A DNA stretch of 64,000 nucleotides from Janibacter sp. CX7 (GTDB lineage Bacteria; Actinomycetota; Actinomycetes; Actinomycetales; Dermatophilaceae), in NCBI RefSeq assembly GCF_024362365.1, contig NZ_CP101464.1, positions 1,178,001 to 1,242,000 on the forward strand. Direction: 5' to 3'. Within the stretch, counting starts at the first letter, position 1, and each line of letters begins with the position of its first letter. The notes under the pieces are model-generated. The model searched no databases, had not been told where the DNA came from, and saw only the letters and a program-made list of their open reading frames with translations. The position numbers were made by a program, and so were the translations under genes. Below are positions 47,892 through 56,948 of this stretch, piece after piece.

Positions 47892-47913
47892 CTATCGAAC
47901 ATGTGTTCGATAG
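47892..47913. promoter_or_regulatory. LexA (SOS) box of the HNH gene
   Basis: CTATCGAAC-ATGT-GTTCGATAG is a perfect 9-base inverted repeat; its core matches the actinobacterial LexA site TCGAAC-N4-GTTCGA exactly. It lies 10-31 bases upstream of the HNH start and so covers the start of transcription. It could also touch the divergent hydrolase gene at 48040, though that is 127 bases away. Confidence 0.85.
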
Positions 47914-48039
47914 GTCAACCCCCTTCGCCGTCTCGTCCGGTGTCGATCCGGACCGCCCCACTGCTCCTGCTGAACAGACTAGGGAGGGCCACCGACAGCC
48001 TTGCGCCGACGATGCCGAGCCAGGTGGGAGAGTGGCGTC

Positions 48040-48840
48040 GTGGGTAGCGACAGCGAGACCGAGGACCGGACCCTGGCCCGCCTCCAAGGCGAAGGGGGCC
48101 CGTCCCGCCTCGTCGAGGCGACCCTGATCGCCTACGGCGACCAACCGGACCAGGTGGTCGAGCTCCACGAGCCGCCGCACTCTGCGGGGCCCGACGCCCC
48201 GCGCACCCTCGTCGTCGTGCACGGTGGGTACTTCCGCCCGGCCGTCGACCGCACCCACGCGCGTCCCATGGCCCGAGCGCTCGCGGCGGCCGGCTGGCGC
48301 GTCGCTCTGGCCGAGTACCGCCGCATCCCCGGCGACCCCGAGGCGACGACCGCGGACCTCACCGCCCTCGACGCCCGGCTGCGGGCCGACGGTCACGACA
48401 CCGCCGCCTGGGTCGGGCACAGCGCTGGCGGAACCCTCGTGCTGTGGCGCGGGCTCACCCCGACGCTGCCAGACACCCCCGTCGTCGCCCTGGCGCCCGT
48501 CGCCGACCTCAGCGCAGCCGTCCACGAGCGACTCGGCAACGACGCGGTCCGGGACTGGATCGGCGCCACCCCGGCGGAGGCGCCGGACCTCTACGCCCGC
48601 CTCGACCCCCTTCGCCTGCGGGAGGGCGTGGAGCGGCGCGCGGCCGATGGCGTGGCGGCACAAGGCATCACGGTCCTCCACGGGGACGCGGACGCGAGCG
48701 TCCCCCTTCGCCAGTCGCAGGCTTGGGAGCGCGCCGTGCTGGCTGGTGCCGACCACTTCGACCTCATCGACCCGACCTCGCCGCACTGGCCGGCCGTCGT
48801 CGACGCGATCAGGCGGAGCGCAGCACCTCGTCGACCATGA
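48040..48840 (+). CDS. Alpha/beta hydrolase, probable kynurenine formamidase
   Basis: The 266-residue hydrolase has the oxyanion motif VVVHGGYFRP (HGGYW in known kynurenine formamidases), the nucleophile elbow VGHSAGGTLVLW, the acid HGDADASVP and the His in ADHFDLIDP. It would hydrolyse N-formylkynurenine, which the tryptophan dioxygenase encoded next door makes, to kynurenine. Its 3' end overlaps kynU by 32 bases in convergent orientation, so it is not in the same operon. GTG 48040 has GGGAG 9 bases upstream. A general esterase is the alternative. Confidence 0.75.
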   Translation: MGSDSETEDRTLARLQGEGGPSRLVEATLIAYGDQPDQVVELHEPPHSAGPDAPRTLVVVHGGYFRPAVDRTHARPMARALAAAGWRVALAEYRRIPGDPEATTADLTALDARLRADGHDTAAWVGHSAGGTLVLWRGLTPTLPDTPVVALAPVADLSAAVHERLGNDAVRDWIGATPAEAPDLYARLDPLRLREGVERRAADGVAAQGITVLHGDADASVPLRQSQAWERAVLAGADHFDLIDPTSPHWPAVVDAIRRSAAPRRP

Positions 48841-50080
48841 CGAGCGCCTCGGCCACCTCGCCATAGCTCGTGCTGAGTGGCGACAACCCGAGGCGGATCC
48901 CGTCGGGCTCGCGGAAGTCCGGCACGACGTCACGGTCCCAGAGCACCCGGTAGACCTCGCGGAATCGCGGGTGCGCCAGCGTCACGTGCCCACCCCGCGC
49001 CTCGTCGTCGAGCGGGGAGACGACCCGCACGCCGTGGTCGCCGAGCACGTCGTCGACCGACTCGATGACGAAGCGCCCGAGCCGAGCAGCCTTGTCCCGC
49101 ACCGCATCCAGCCCCACGGACTCGATGAGGTCGACGGTGTCCTCGATGCCGACCATGCCGAGCACCGGCGGCGTGCCGGAGATGAACCCGCGCATGCCGG
49201 CGCCCGGCTCGTAGCCGGGCCCCATGACGAAGGGGTCGGCGTGCCCCATCCAGCCCTGGATCGGCTGGCGCAGCCGCGCCTGGTGACGCGCCGCGACATA
49301 TCCGAAGGCCGGCGCGCCGGGCCCGCCGCCGAGGAACTTGTAGGTGCATCCCACCGCGAGGTCGACGCCGTGCGCGTCGAGGTCGCTGGGCACGACGCCG
49401 ACGGAGTGGCACAGATCCCACAGCACCAGCGCGCCGGCGTCGTGGGCGAGCCGGGTGATCTCGGGCAGGTCGGCGATCCACGCGGACTTGTAGGCGACGT
49501 GGGAGAGCAGGACGACACCGGTCCGCTCGGTCAGCGCCGCGGCGACGAGGTCGGGCGTCACACCTGTCGCCGGGTCCGGCTCGAGCCAGACCAGCTCGGC
49601 GCCGGTCTCGGTCGCGATGCCTTCTGCCACATAGCGATCGGTGGGGAAGTTCTCGGTGTCGAGGACGATCTCCGGCCGCTCCGGACCTGCCGCGGTGACC
49701 GCCGCGCGCAACAGCTTGTAGAGCATGACGGTCGTCGAGTCGCCGACGACGGTCTGGCCGGGCGCCGCGCCGAGGCACACCTCGCCGATCCGGTCACCGA
49801 GCCGCAGCGGCAGCTCCATCCACTGCTCGTCCCACGACCGGATGAGCCGCGTGCCCCAGGCCCCGGCGACGAGGTCGGCGATCCGCTCCGCGGTGGCGCG
49901 AAGGGGGCGGCCCAGCGAGTTGCCGTCGAGATAGGCGACGAGCCCGGGGGAGGGCAGGTAGAGGTCCCGGGTGTGGCGCAGGGGGTCCGCCGCGTCGAGC
50001 TGCGCGGCCCGGGTACGCAGCGTCGCTGCCGCGCCGCCCGCCTCCGATCGCGCGGCGCCGCCGCCCGTCGCCCCGCTCAT
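48809..50080 (-). CDS. kynU: Kynureninase
   Basis: Kynureninase cleaves kynurenine to anthranilate and alanine with PLP. The 423-residue fold-type I protein has [61 protein letters not shown] and [39 protein letters not shown], which includes the PLP lysine. [33 protein letters not shown] is another family block. It overlaps the dioxygenase gene by ATGA. The N-terminus carries an extra Gly/Ala-rich segment. Confidence 0.94.
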   Translation of the reverse strand: MSGATGGGAARSEAGGAAATLRTRAAQLDAADPLRHTRDLYLPSPGLVAYLDGNSLGRPLRATAERIADLVAGAWGTRLIRSWDEQWMELPLRLGDRIGEVCLGAAPGQTVVGDSTTVMLYKLLRAAVTAAGPERPEIVLDTENFPTDRYVAEGIATETGAELVWLEPDPATGVTPDLVAAALTERTGVVLLSHVAYKSAWIADLPEITRLAHDAGALVLWDLCHSVGVVPSDLDAHGVDLAVGCTYKFLGGGPGAPAFGYVAARHQARLRQPIQGWMGHADPFVMGPGYEPGAGMRGFISGTPPVLGMVGIEDTVDLIESVGLDAVRDKAARLGRFVIESVDDVLGDHGVRVVSPLDDEARGGHVTLAHPRFREVYRVLWDRDVVPDFREPDGIRLGLSPLSTSYGEVAEALVMVDEVLRSA

Positions 50081-50919
50081 GCCCCGATCTCCGTCCGCAC
50101 GGCGAAGAGCTCGGGGAAGAAGGTCAGGTCGAGCGCCCGCTGGAGGAAGCCGACGCCGGAGGAACCGCCGGTCCCCGTCTTCATGCCGATGGTGCGCTGC
50201 ACGGTCTTGAGGTGGCGGAAGCGCCACAGCTGGAAGTTGTCCTCGAGGTCGACGAGCTCCTCGCAGGCCTCGTAGACGTCCCAGTGCTGCTCGGCGTCGC
50301 GGTAGATGTCGGTGAGCACCCGTGTGAGCTCGGGGTCGAGCACGTGGGCGGTCGTGACGTCGCGCTCCAGCACGCGCTGCGGGATCGGGTAGCCGCGGCG
50401 GGAGAGGTACCGCAGGAACTCGTCGTAGAGGCTCGGCGCCTCGAGCAGCTCGCTGAGCACGGCGTGCGCCTCGGGGTCGCTGGCATGGACCGGGAGCATG
50501 CCGGCGTGCTTGTTGCCGAGGGCGAACTCGACCGCGCGATACTGCCAGGACTGGAAGCCCGACGCGTGCCCGAGGAAGGGCCGGAACTCCTGGTACTCCG
50601 TCGGCGTGAGGGTCGCGAGCACGGACCACTGGTCGGTGAGGGTGCGCTGGATGTGCTTGACCCGCGCGATCCGCTTGAGCGCCATGCGCATCTCGTCCTC
50701 GGCGAGGAGCGTCATCGCCGAGCGGGTCTCGTGGAGCACGAGCTTGAGCCACAGCTCGGAGGTCTGGTGCTGGACGATGAAGAGCATCTCGTCGTGGTGC
50801 TCGCTCATCGGTCGTTGGGCGTCGAGCAGGGTGTCGAGGGCCAGGTAGGACCCGTAGGACATCTCCCCCCGGAAGTCGCGATGGACGCCGGCCTCGATGT
50901 CGCGCGTGTTACCAGTCAC
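50077..50919 (-). CDS. kynA: Tryptophan 2,3-dioxygenase
   Basis: This heme enzyme opens the indole ring of L-tryptophan to N-formylkynurenine. The 280-residue sequence shows [54 protein letters not shown] and the C-terminal [32 protein letters not shown], which holds the proximal heme His and substrate loop. GTG 50919 overlaps the upstream MFS stop by GTGA. It is the third gene of the transporter-transporter-kynA-kynU operon. Confidence 0.95.
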   Translation of the reverse strand: MTGNTRDIEAGVHRDFRGEMSYGSYLALDTLLDAQRPMSEHHDEMLFIVQHQTSELWLKLVLHETRSAMTLLAEDEMRMALKRIARVKHIQRTLTDQWSVLATLTPTEYQEFRPFLGHASGFQSWQYRAVEFALGNKHAGMLPVHASDPEAHAVLSELLEAPSLYDEFLRYLSRRGYPIPQRVLERDVTTAHVLDPELTRVLTDIYRDAEQHWDVYEACEELVDLEDNFQLWRFRHLKTVQRTIGMKTGTGGSSGVGFLQRALDLTFFPELFAVRTEIGA

Positions 50920-52322
50920 TGTTCCACGGTACGGCCCCGCAGGGCGGCTCCGGCGAGCAACCCGCCGCCGGCGATGACCACGGAACAGGCGATCATGGCG
51001 GTGCGAAATCCGGCGTCGAAGGCGGCCGGGTCCTCGACGACGCGACCGGTGAGCCCGGCCAGAGGTGGCACTGCGGCGACGCCGAGCAGGCCGCCGGCGC
51101 GGGCGACGGCGTTGTTGATGCCGGAGGCGAGGCCGGCGTGCTCGTCGGGCGCGCTCGACAGGGCCGTGGCCGTGAGCGGCGCGACCATCAGGGTCAGGCC
51201 GAGGCCGAAGACGACGACCCCCGGCAGCACGTCGAGCACGTAGTCGGTGGTCGGGCCGGTGCGCAGCAGCAGGACGATCCCGACGGCCATGATGATCGGC
51301 CCGACGCTCATCGGCAGGCGCGGCCCGATGCGCTCGCCGAGGGCGCCCGCGCGGCTCGAGCCGACCATCATGAGCAGGGTCGTGGGCAGCGCGGCGATGC
51401 CCGACGCGAGCGGCGACCAGCCGGCGACGACCTGCAGCTGCAAGACGAGGAGCAGGAAGACCACGCCCATGCCGCCGTACACGAGGAAGGTCACGACGGT
51501 GACGGTCGAGAAGGTGCGCGACCGGAAGATCCCGAGCGGCAGCATCGGTGCCGCCGTGCGGCGCTCGTGGACGACGAAGGTGACCGCGGCGACGACCCCG
51601 ACCACCGCGGCCACGACGGCGAAGGGGGGAAGTCCCCCTTCGCCTGCAGCGGTGAGGGCATAGGTCGTGCCGGCGAGCGCGACGACACCCAGCCCCGCGC
51701 CGATGACGTCGAGCGGGGCCTGCTGCGACCGGTCCGCCGGAGCGGGCCCCGGCAGGCGTGCGGCGATGGCCAGGGTCACCGCCGCGATCGGCACGTTGAT
51801 GAGGAAGACCCAGTGCCACGAGGCGACGTCGACGAGCCAGCCGCCGACGAAGGGCCCGACCGCCATCGCGACGCCACCCAGGCCAGCCCACGCACCGATG
51901 GCTCGTGCCCGGTCCTCGCGGACGATCATCGACTGGAGCAGCGCGAGGCTCGCGGGCGTGAGCAGCGCGCCACCGATGCCCTGGACGACCCGTGCGGCGA
52001 CGAGTGCCCCGGCGGTCGGCGCGAGCCCGCACGCCAGCGAGGCGGCGGTGAACCACGCGACGCCCAGCACGAAGACCCGCTGCCGGCCGAGCCGGTCACC
52101 GAGCACGCCGCCGAGGAGGATGAAGGCGGCCAGGGTGAGCGCATAGCCGGTGACGACCCACTGCAGGGTGGCGAAGGGGGCGTCGAAGGAGCGCCCGATC
52201 TGCGGCAGGGCGACGTTGACGATCGTGCCGTCGATGCCCGCCATGCCGGACCCGAGGATCGTCATCACCAGCAGCAGGCGCCCCTGCGGGGAGGCCAGGC
52301 GCACGCCGCTGGGCGCGGTCAC
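50916..52322 (-). CDS. MFS transporter, EmrB/QacA (DHA2) type
   Basis: The 468-residue membrane protein shows the DHA pattern: [23 protein letters not shown] in helix 1, motif [33 protein letters not shown], and the antiporter motif [26 protein letters not shown]. About 14 hydrophobic segments can be counted. It should export small organic compounds by proton antiport. Coupling to kynA/kynU suggests transport of tryptophan-derived aromatics such as anthranilate, which is inference. Confidence 0.88.
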   Translation of the reverse strand: MTAPSGVRLASPQGRLLLVMTILGSGMAGIDGTIVNVALPQIGRSFDAPFATLQWVVTGYALTLAAFILLGGVLGDRLGRQRVFVLGVAWFTAASLACGLAPTAGALVAARVVQGIGGALLTPASLALLQSMIVREDRARAIGAWAGLGGVAMAVGPFVGGWLVDVASWHWVFLINVPIAAVTLAIAARLPGPAPADRSQQAPLDVIGAGLGVVALAGTTYALTAAGEGGLPPFAVVAAVVGVVAAVTFVVHERRTAAPMLPLGIFRSRTFSTVTVVTFLVYGGMGVVFLLLVLQLQVVAGWSPLASGIAALPTTLLMMVGSSRAGALGERIGPRLPMSVGPIIMAVGIVLLLRTGPTTDYVLDVLPGVVVFGLGLTLMVAPLTATALSSAPDEHAGLASGINNAVARAGGLLGVAAVPPLAGLTGRVVEDPAAFDAGFRTAMIACSVVIAGGGLLAGAALRGRTVEQ

Positions 52323-53686
52323 GCGAGGCCTTCGACCTCGGGCAGGCGGCGTGAGGAGACGACGCCCAGGACGCCGAGACCCGCGAGGAAGAGCAGCGCC
52401 CAGATGACGCCGAAGCCGGCGATGGCCGAGCTGATCGCGCCGACGAGCAGCAGCACGATGCCCATCGCGGAGTTGGAGACGGCGACATAGGTCGTGCGCT
52501 GGTCACCTTCGGCCATGTCGACGACATAGGTCTTGCGCCCGACGCGCACGCCGGTGTGCAGCATCGTCACGAGGAAGTAGGCGGCGACGAAGATCGCATA
52601 GGTCACGAGGCTGTCGCCGTCGAGGTCGAGGGACGTGTCGAGCAGCACGAGCACGAGGAGCACGAGGGACGCCAGGGCGGCGCCGGTCGTCATCAGGCGC
52701 TTGCTCGAGCGGTCGGCCATGCGCCCGAAGATCCGTCCGCCGAGGAGCGCCGCCAGGCCCGAGGCGATGATGAAGCCGCCGAGGCCGGTCAGCGCCGGCG
52801 CGCCCGCCTGCACCGCGAGGGTGACGATGAAGGGCGGGCTGAGCGAGGAGACGAGCAGGAAGCTGCGGACCGTGACGAAGGAGCGGAAGGTCGCGTCCTC
52901 GCGCAGCAGGGTGAGCGTCTGCGCGAACCAGTTGTCCTGCTCCTCCTCACTCTTCCGGTCCCTGAGGAGGTCGCTCTGCGACCGTCTCGAAGGGGCGTCG
53001 CTCTGCGGGACTTCGTCCACCGGCTCGCGCACGCTCCACCACACGAGCGCCACGAGCACCCACAGCACCGAGCCGATGCCGAGGATCGCGGCGAGCGTCT
53101 GGGCATCGAGGTCTTCGCCGAGTGCGCGGACGGCGAGGCCGAGGGTGATGGCGACGAGACCGGAGGCGGTCGTGGCGAGGCCGTTGATCTGGCCGCGCTC
53201 TCCCTTCGGCACCGTCCTGGCCTGCACGTCCTTGGAGGCGATGGAGGTCAGGCACCGGCCGAGGGAGAACACCGCGAGCGCGACGATGATCGTCAGGCCC
53301 GCGGCGAGTCCGCTGCCGATCGCGGCGGTGACGGCCATGACGGCGACGGCCACGGCCTGGACGAGGGCGCCGACGAGCGTGACGAGCTTGCGCTGGCGGA
53401 CCTTGATGACGAAGGGGGTGAGGAAGGCCTGGGGGAGCATCGATCCGGACTCGCGGATCGGTACGAGGGCGCCGGTGAGCGCGGCCGGCACGCCGATGGC
53501 GTGGAAGAGCCACGGCAGGACCGTCGAGGCGTTGACCATCTGGTCGCCCGAGGACTGCAGCGCGTTGGCCCCGACCAGGCGAAGGGTGTTGCCCGGCACG
53601 TTGCGCTGCACGTCGTCGGGCAGCTCGGCCTCGGCGTCGAGGTCGCGCTTGATCAGGCGCGCATGCAGGCGCTGGGTCGTCGTCAC
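52319..53686 (-). CDS. MFS transporter
   Basis: The 455-residue protein has about 12 hydrophobic segments split by a charged central loop (SDAPSRRSQSDLLRDRKSEEEQDN). Notable parts are ASTVLPWLFHAIGVPAALTGALVPIRESGSMLPQAFL, SLGRCLTSIASKDVQARTVPKGERGQINGLATT and RIFGRMADRSSKRLM. It is not the DHA2 type and resembles uncharacterised MFS permeases. Substrate unknown. It heads the kyn operon and is coupled to the next transporter by GTGA. Confidence 0.85.
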   Translation of the reverse strand: MTTTQRLHARLIKRDLDAEAELPDDVQRNVPGNTLRLVGANALQSSGDQMVNASTVLPWLFHAIGVPAALTGALVPIRESGSMLPQAFLTPFVIKVRQRKLVTLVGALVQAVAVAVMAVTAAIGSGLAAGLTIIVALAVFSLGRCLTSIASKDVQARTVPKGERGQINGLATTASGLVAITLGLAVRALGEDLDAQTLAAILGIGSVLWVLVALVWWSVREPVDEVPQSDAPSRRSQSDLLRDRKSEEEQDNWFAQTLTLLREDATFRSFVTVRSFLLVSSLSPPFIVTLAVQAGAPALTGLGGFIIASGLAALLGGRIFGRMADRSSKRLMTTGAALASLVLLVLVLLDTSLDLDGDSLVTYAIFVAAYFLVTMLHTGVRVGRKTYVVDMAEGDQRTTYVAVSNSAMGIVLLLVGAISSAIAGFGVIWALLFLAGLGVLGVVSSRRLPEVEGLA

Positions 53687-53692
53687 GGCGTC

Positions 53693-53698
53693 AATCTA
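53693..53698 (-). promoter_or_regulatory. -10 element of the kyn operon, likely leaderless
   Basis: On the minus strand TAGATT ends 6 bases before GTG 53686, without a ribosome site between. Transcription would therefore start at about the initiation codon. This would drive the two transporters, kynA and kynU. Confidence 0.45.
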
Positions 53699-53726
53699 GA
53701 CGGCCCCACCCACAGCGCGTCCGCGG

Positions 53727-53821
53727 TGGCTAAGTGCGAGACCGCCCGCCCGTCTCCCGATGGCTGAGGTGCGAGGCCGCCCGCCCGTCTCCCGGTGGCT
53801 GAGGTGCGAGGCCGCCCACGG
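53727..53821 (+). repeat. 34/35-base direct tandem repeat, 2.7 copies
   Basis: Units start TGGCTAAGTGCGAGACCGCC (53727), TGGCTGAGGTGCGAGGCCGC (53761) and TGGCTGAGGTGCGAGGCCGC (53796). The first two end CCCGTCTCCCGA/G and the third breaks off at CCACGG. They lie in the 242-base space between the divergent MFS and lipoprotein genes. The rest of that space shows only a weak ribosome site for the lipoprotein. The unit does not match an insertion sequence end that I know. Confidence 0.85.
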
Positions 53822-53928
53822 CCGAAGCCTCGAAGCCCCGCCTGTGGACAACTCGACGTGCGAACCTCGCCAATTTCTCTACTGTGGTGGACCGAGAGGG
53901 CCCGGTGACGGGCCCGAGGGAGGATCAC

Positions 53929-54582
53929 GTGAAGGCTGTTCGACGACCTGCTGCCCTGCTGGCCGCCATGACCCTGGCTGTCGGGGCCCTGTCTGCATGC
54001 GGGGGAGACGACCCTGACGGAGACGGATCCAGCACCACCACGGCCACGCCCTTGGACCCGTCGTCCTCCTCGAGCAGCAGCTCAGGGTCCGAGAGCAGCA
54101 GCTCGAGTTCGTCGTCCGGGTCCGGGTCGTCGACGTCCACCAGCGCGAAGGGGGATGCCCCCGAGTTGCCCGCGGCCGCCAAGGAACACACCGACGAAGG
54201 GGCGACGGCCTTCGCGAAGTTCTATTGGTCCGAAGGTGGCGAGGCTCTGAAGAGTGGGGACACGACGACCATTCGAGCACTTGCGTCGGACGAATGTGAC
54301 GTGTGCGCGACCTATGCGAAGGCGATCGAGCGCGATGCCCGGAAGGGGTTGCACGCCAACGTGAATCCGAGTCGTATTGGCACTGCATCGATCACTGACG
54401 AGACCGAGAACAAGTCCGATCGAGTGGTCACGCTTGCCGTGAAGGACTCCGAGTACGAACTCGTGGATGAGTCGGGGGAGTCGACTGGCGTAGCCGACCC
54501 AGTCAGCTACGACATCCAGATTTATGTGGATTGGGAGGGGTCGGGATGGGTCGTCGTGGACACATTCATGATCACCGGGTAG
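53929..54582 (+). CDS. Serine-rich lipoprotein, DUF6318-like
   Basis: The 217-residue protein starts at GTG 53929 (GGGAGG 5 bases ahead). It has a lipoprotein signal ending AVGALSAC and a 30-residue linker almost wholly serine. The compact domain contains GATAFAKFYWSEGGEALKSGDTTTIRALASDECDVCATYAKAI and ends DIQIYVDWEGSGWVVVDTFMITG. This arrangement matches DUF6318, an actinobacterial lipoprotein domain of unknown role. Codon choice in the second half has more A/T at third positions than the neighbours. It overlaps the next gene by one base (TAGTG). Confidence 0.8.
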   Translation: MKAVRRPAALLAAMTLAVGALSACGGDDPDGDGSSTTTATPLDPSSSSSSSSGSESSSSSSSSGSGSSTSTSAKGDAPELPAAAKEHTDEGATAFAKFYWSEGGEALKSGDTTTIRALASDECDVCATYAKAIERDARKGLHANVNPSRIGTASITDETENKSDRVVTLAVKDSEYELVDESGESTGVADPVSYDIQIYVDWEGSGWVVVDTFMITG

Positions 54583-55538
54583 TGCGAGTCATCGCCGTTC
54601 GGTTCCTACTCTCCCTCTTTTTGTTCTCCCTGTTCTCGCTGCAGATGTCGGCGGCTTCAGCAACGGTCGCCACGGAGCCGAAGCCACGCATTGAGAACCA
54701 ACGCGTCACTTCTCAGGTCGCGGAGAAGCGGCAGATCCACCGAACCGCCGTCCGGGATGCCCAGATCGGCGCTGAGAACGGGAGCCGCTCCGATCCTTCG
54801 GTCAAGGGAAAGTCGATCAAGTTCATTGCACCCCCGAAGAAGTGGATCACCAAGACGATCTTCTGCTCGTCCGGCGGGCTCGACAGCGCATGCAGCGCAA
54901 CGATCATCGACTGCCGTGCAACGGGGAAGTCGCCACGGATCGTCTACATGAGGGAAGAGGGCTCGAACCAGTGGTACGGGCCATTCAGCCAGTGCGGTGA
55001 CGGGTACCCGCCTGCTCCCGACACCAACGACCCGACGCTTCCGCGCACGCCTCCGCCGCCGCCCACACCGACGATCACGCAGATCCGCAAAGCCTTCCTC
55101 GAGCTCCCCTTCGCCAAGCCGACGGTCTCGACCAACCCGGGCGAGGTCGATGGCAAGACGCTCAAGGACTTCAAGACCTACTACGCGGCGAGCTGGCCGG
55201 ACGAGGGCTTGGCTCCCGGCGACGTGAGCAAGCCGGTCAAGCTGCTGTCGTGGACGATCGAGTTCAAGATCGCGTCGAAGGACTACCGCTACGACTTCGG
55301 TGACGGCCACACCTCGGGGTGGACGTCGAGCACCGGTGGTGTCTATCCCGACGGCGACGTGACGCACTCCTACCGAGAGGTGGGCACGAAGGACATCAAG
55401 GTCGACGCACGTCTCGTCGGCCAGTACCGCGTCAACGGCGGCGCCTGGCAGGACCTCGGCGCAGTCGCCGACCTTCAGGACGAGCCCGTCGCCGACATCG
55501 AGGTGGTCGGGACGCGCACTCGTCTGCAGGCCTACTGA
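54582..55538 (+). CDS. Secreted protein with PKD-like domain
   Basis: The 318-residue product starts with a signal peptide (RFLLSLFLFSLFSLQMSAASA). A variable middle contains four cysteines (FCSSGGLDSACSATIIDC and QCGDGYPP) and a proline run, followed by a PKD-like beta domain (YRYDFGDGHTSGWTSSTGGVYPDGDVTHSYREVGTKDIKV). It would be exported and might bind surface ligands. The 5' half is less G+C-rich than the window average (stretches such as CTCTTTTTGTTC). It is translated with the DUF6318-like lipoprotein gene. Confidence 0.8.
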   Translation: MRVIAVRFLLSLFLFSLFSLQMSAASATVATEPKPRIENQRVTSQVAEKRQIHRTAVRDAQIGAENGSRSDPSVKGKSIKFIAPPKKWITKTIFCSSGGLDSACSATIIDCRATGKSPRIVYMREEGSNQWYGPFSQCGDGYPPAPDTNDPTLPRTPPPPPTPTITQIRKAFLELPFAKPTVSTNPGEVDGKTLKDFKTYYAASWPDEGLAPGDVSKPVKLLSWTIEFKIASKDYRYDFGDGHTSGWTSSTGGVYPDGDVTHSYREVGTKDIKVDARLVGQYRVNGGAWQDLGAVADLQDEPVADIEVVGTRTRLQAY

Positions 55539-55541
55539 CGC

Positions 55542-55584
55542 ACGGGCAGGCTCCCGCCACCGGCACGTGGCAGGAGCCGCCCGT
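55542..55584. terminator. Bidirectional terminator between convergent genes
   Basis: ACGGGC-a-GGCTCC-c-GCCAC pairs with GTGGC-a-GGAGCC-GCCCGT: 17 base pairs with one mismatch and one bulge around CGGCAC. It starts 4 bases after the PKD gene stop and ends 25 bases before the DUF411 stop on the other strand. Confidence 0.75.
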
Positions 55585-55609
55585 CGGACACCCGGTCGCA
55601 CGCCTCGAT

Positions 55610-56179
55610 CTACGTGGAAGCCGGCGACTTGTGATCCGCTGGCGAGGAGACCTTCGCGAAGACCTGCGGATCACCATCGGCGATGAGCATGACCTCGTAG
55701 GGGTCGAAGCGATCACCTCGCTCCATCCCGGGCGTCCCGACCGGCATGGCAGGGACGCTGAGGCCGCGGGCCCCCTTCGGCCGGTTGGCGATGTACTCAC
55801 GCATGTGGCGGGCAGGCACGTGGCCCACGAAGAGGTCGCCCCGACTCGTGCGGGCGAGATGGCACGACTGCAGGGCGGCCGGGATGTCGTGCCGGCTCCA
55901 CACGGCATCGAGGTCGTCCGTCACCTCGGTCGTGACGGCGAAGTCGTGCTCTTCGGCGTGCTCGACCCAGCCTCCGCAGCATCCGCAGGACGGGTCCTTG
56001 TAGACGGTCATGGTCACCTGCTCTTCACGAGCAGAGTCCGTGGTGTCCGACGCGCGCCCGGTGGCGTCGCGAGGCGGGTCTGCGGCGGAGGCGGACGTCG
56101 ACGGAGTGGCACCACCGCCACAGGCGGCGAGGACCCCGAGGAGGGGGAGGGCGAGCAGGGTTCGACGTGTCGTCGTCAC
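55610..56179 (-). CDS. DUF411 copper-binding-type lipoprotein
   Basis: The 189-residue protein has a lipobox signal (LALPLLGVLAACGG) and the DUF411 domain: YKDPSCGCCGGWVEHAEEHDF, AALQSCHLARTSRGDLFVGHVPARHM, GLSVPAMPVGTPGME. The Cys pair plus SCH motif are potential Cu(I) ligands, and the family is tied to copper resistance in many bacteria. It is the third gene of the DUF6153-DUF305-DUF411 unit. GTG start with AAGGA upstream. Confidence 0.88.
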   Translation of the reverse strand: MTTTRRTLLALPLLGVLAACGGGATPSTSASAADPPRDATGRASDTTDSAREEQVTMTVYKDPSCGCCGGWVEHAEEHDFAVTTEVTDDLDAVWSRHDIPAALQSCHLARTSRGDLFVGHVPARHMREYIANRPKGARGLSVPAMPVGTPGMERGDRFDPYEVMLIADGDPQVFAKVSSPADHKSPAST

Positions 56180-56249
56180 GAGAGTCCTTCGGTGGAGTGG
56201 GGGCGGCCCGGCCGGCGATGCCGGCCGGGCCGGTGGGGAGGAGGCGAGC

Positions 56250-56861
56250 TCAGAGGGCCTTGCGCATCTGCTCCATCGTCGTGATCTCGGCCTTCTGGTC
56301 CTTGACGACGGTCTTGGACAGTGCCAGCGCTTCGGCGTTCTTCCCGGCCTTGAGGTGCTTCTCGGCCATGTCGACGGCGCCCTCGTGGTGCTCGATCATC
56401 TGGTCGAGGAAGAGCCGGGACGCCTGCGGTCCGTCGGCCTTCTGGAGCTCAGCGATGTCCTCCGAACTGACCATGCCGTCCATGTGGTCGCCGTCCATGG
56501 ACGGGTCGGAGCCGTGGCCGCCGTGCTCCATCGGGTGACCCCAGTCCTCGAGCCAGCCCTGCATCTTCGTGATCTCGGGCCCCTGTGCCTTCTTGATCTG
56601 GCGGGCGAGGTCGGCGACGTCGGCGTCGACGTCGTCCTTCTCGAGCAGGATGTCTGACATCTCGACGGCCTGCTGGTGGTGCATCGACATGCCTTGGGCA
56701 TAGGTGACGTCGGCCTGGTTGAAGTCCTCCGCGGAACTGCTCGACGAGCTCGACGTGCCGGAGCCGTGGCCGTCCGTGTGCGAGGAGCCGTCCGACGAGC
56801 AGCCGGCGAGGGCGAGGGCCGCCGCGGCGGCGAGTGCGGTGATCGGTGCGTGCTTGGGCAT
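56250..56861 (-). CDS. DUF305 lipoprotein (copper/metal type)
   Basis: The 203-residue lipoprotein has signal and lipobox ALALAGC, a His/Ser-rich linker, and the ferritin-like DUF305 domain. That domain has two His-Met helices: YAQGMSMHHQQAVEMSDILLEK and FLDQMIEHHEGAVDMAEKHLKAG. An insert rich in His, Met, Asp and Gly (MEHGGHGSDPSMDGDHMDGM) adds further metal ligands. It is likely extracytoplasmic copper storage or delivery, by family context. Confidence 0.88.
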   Translation of the reverse strand: MPKHAPITALAAAAALALAGCSSDGSSHTDGHGSGTSSSSSSSAEDFNQADVTYAQGMSMHHQQAVEMSDILLEKDDVDADVADLARQIKKAQGPEITKMQGWLEDWGHPMEHGGHGSDPSMDGDHMDGMVSSEDIAELQKADGPQASRLFLDQMIEHHEGAVDMAEKHLKAGKNAEALALSKTVVKDQKAEITTMEQMRKAL

Positions 56862-56948
56862 GGTGGATCTCTTCCTGACGAAGGGAGGTGCTGGGTGATC
56901 GGGGTGCGTCGGGCGGCGCCGTGGTGTCGGGCGCCACCGCTGGGCCGG

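Noticed and set aside
53727..53821. Possible CRISPR array
   Set aside because: The units are directly adjacent with no unique spacers and only 2.7 copies, and no cas gene is present.
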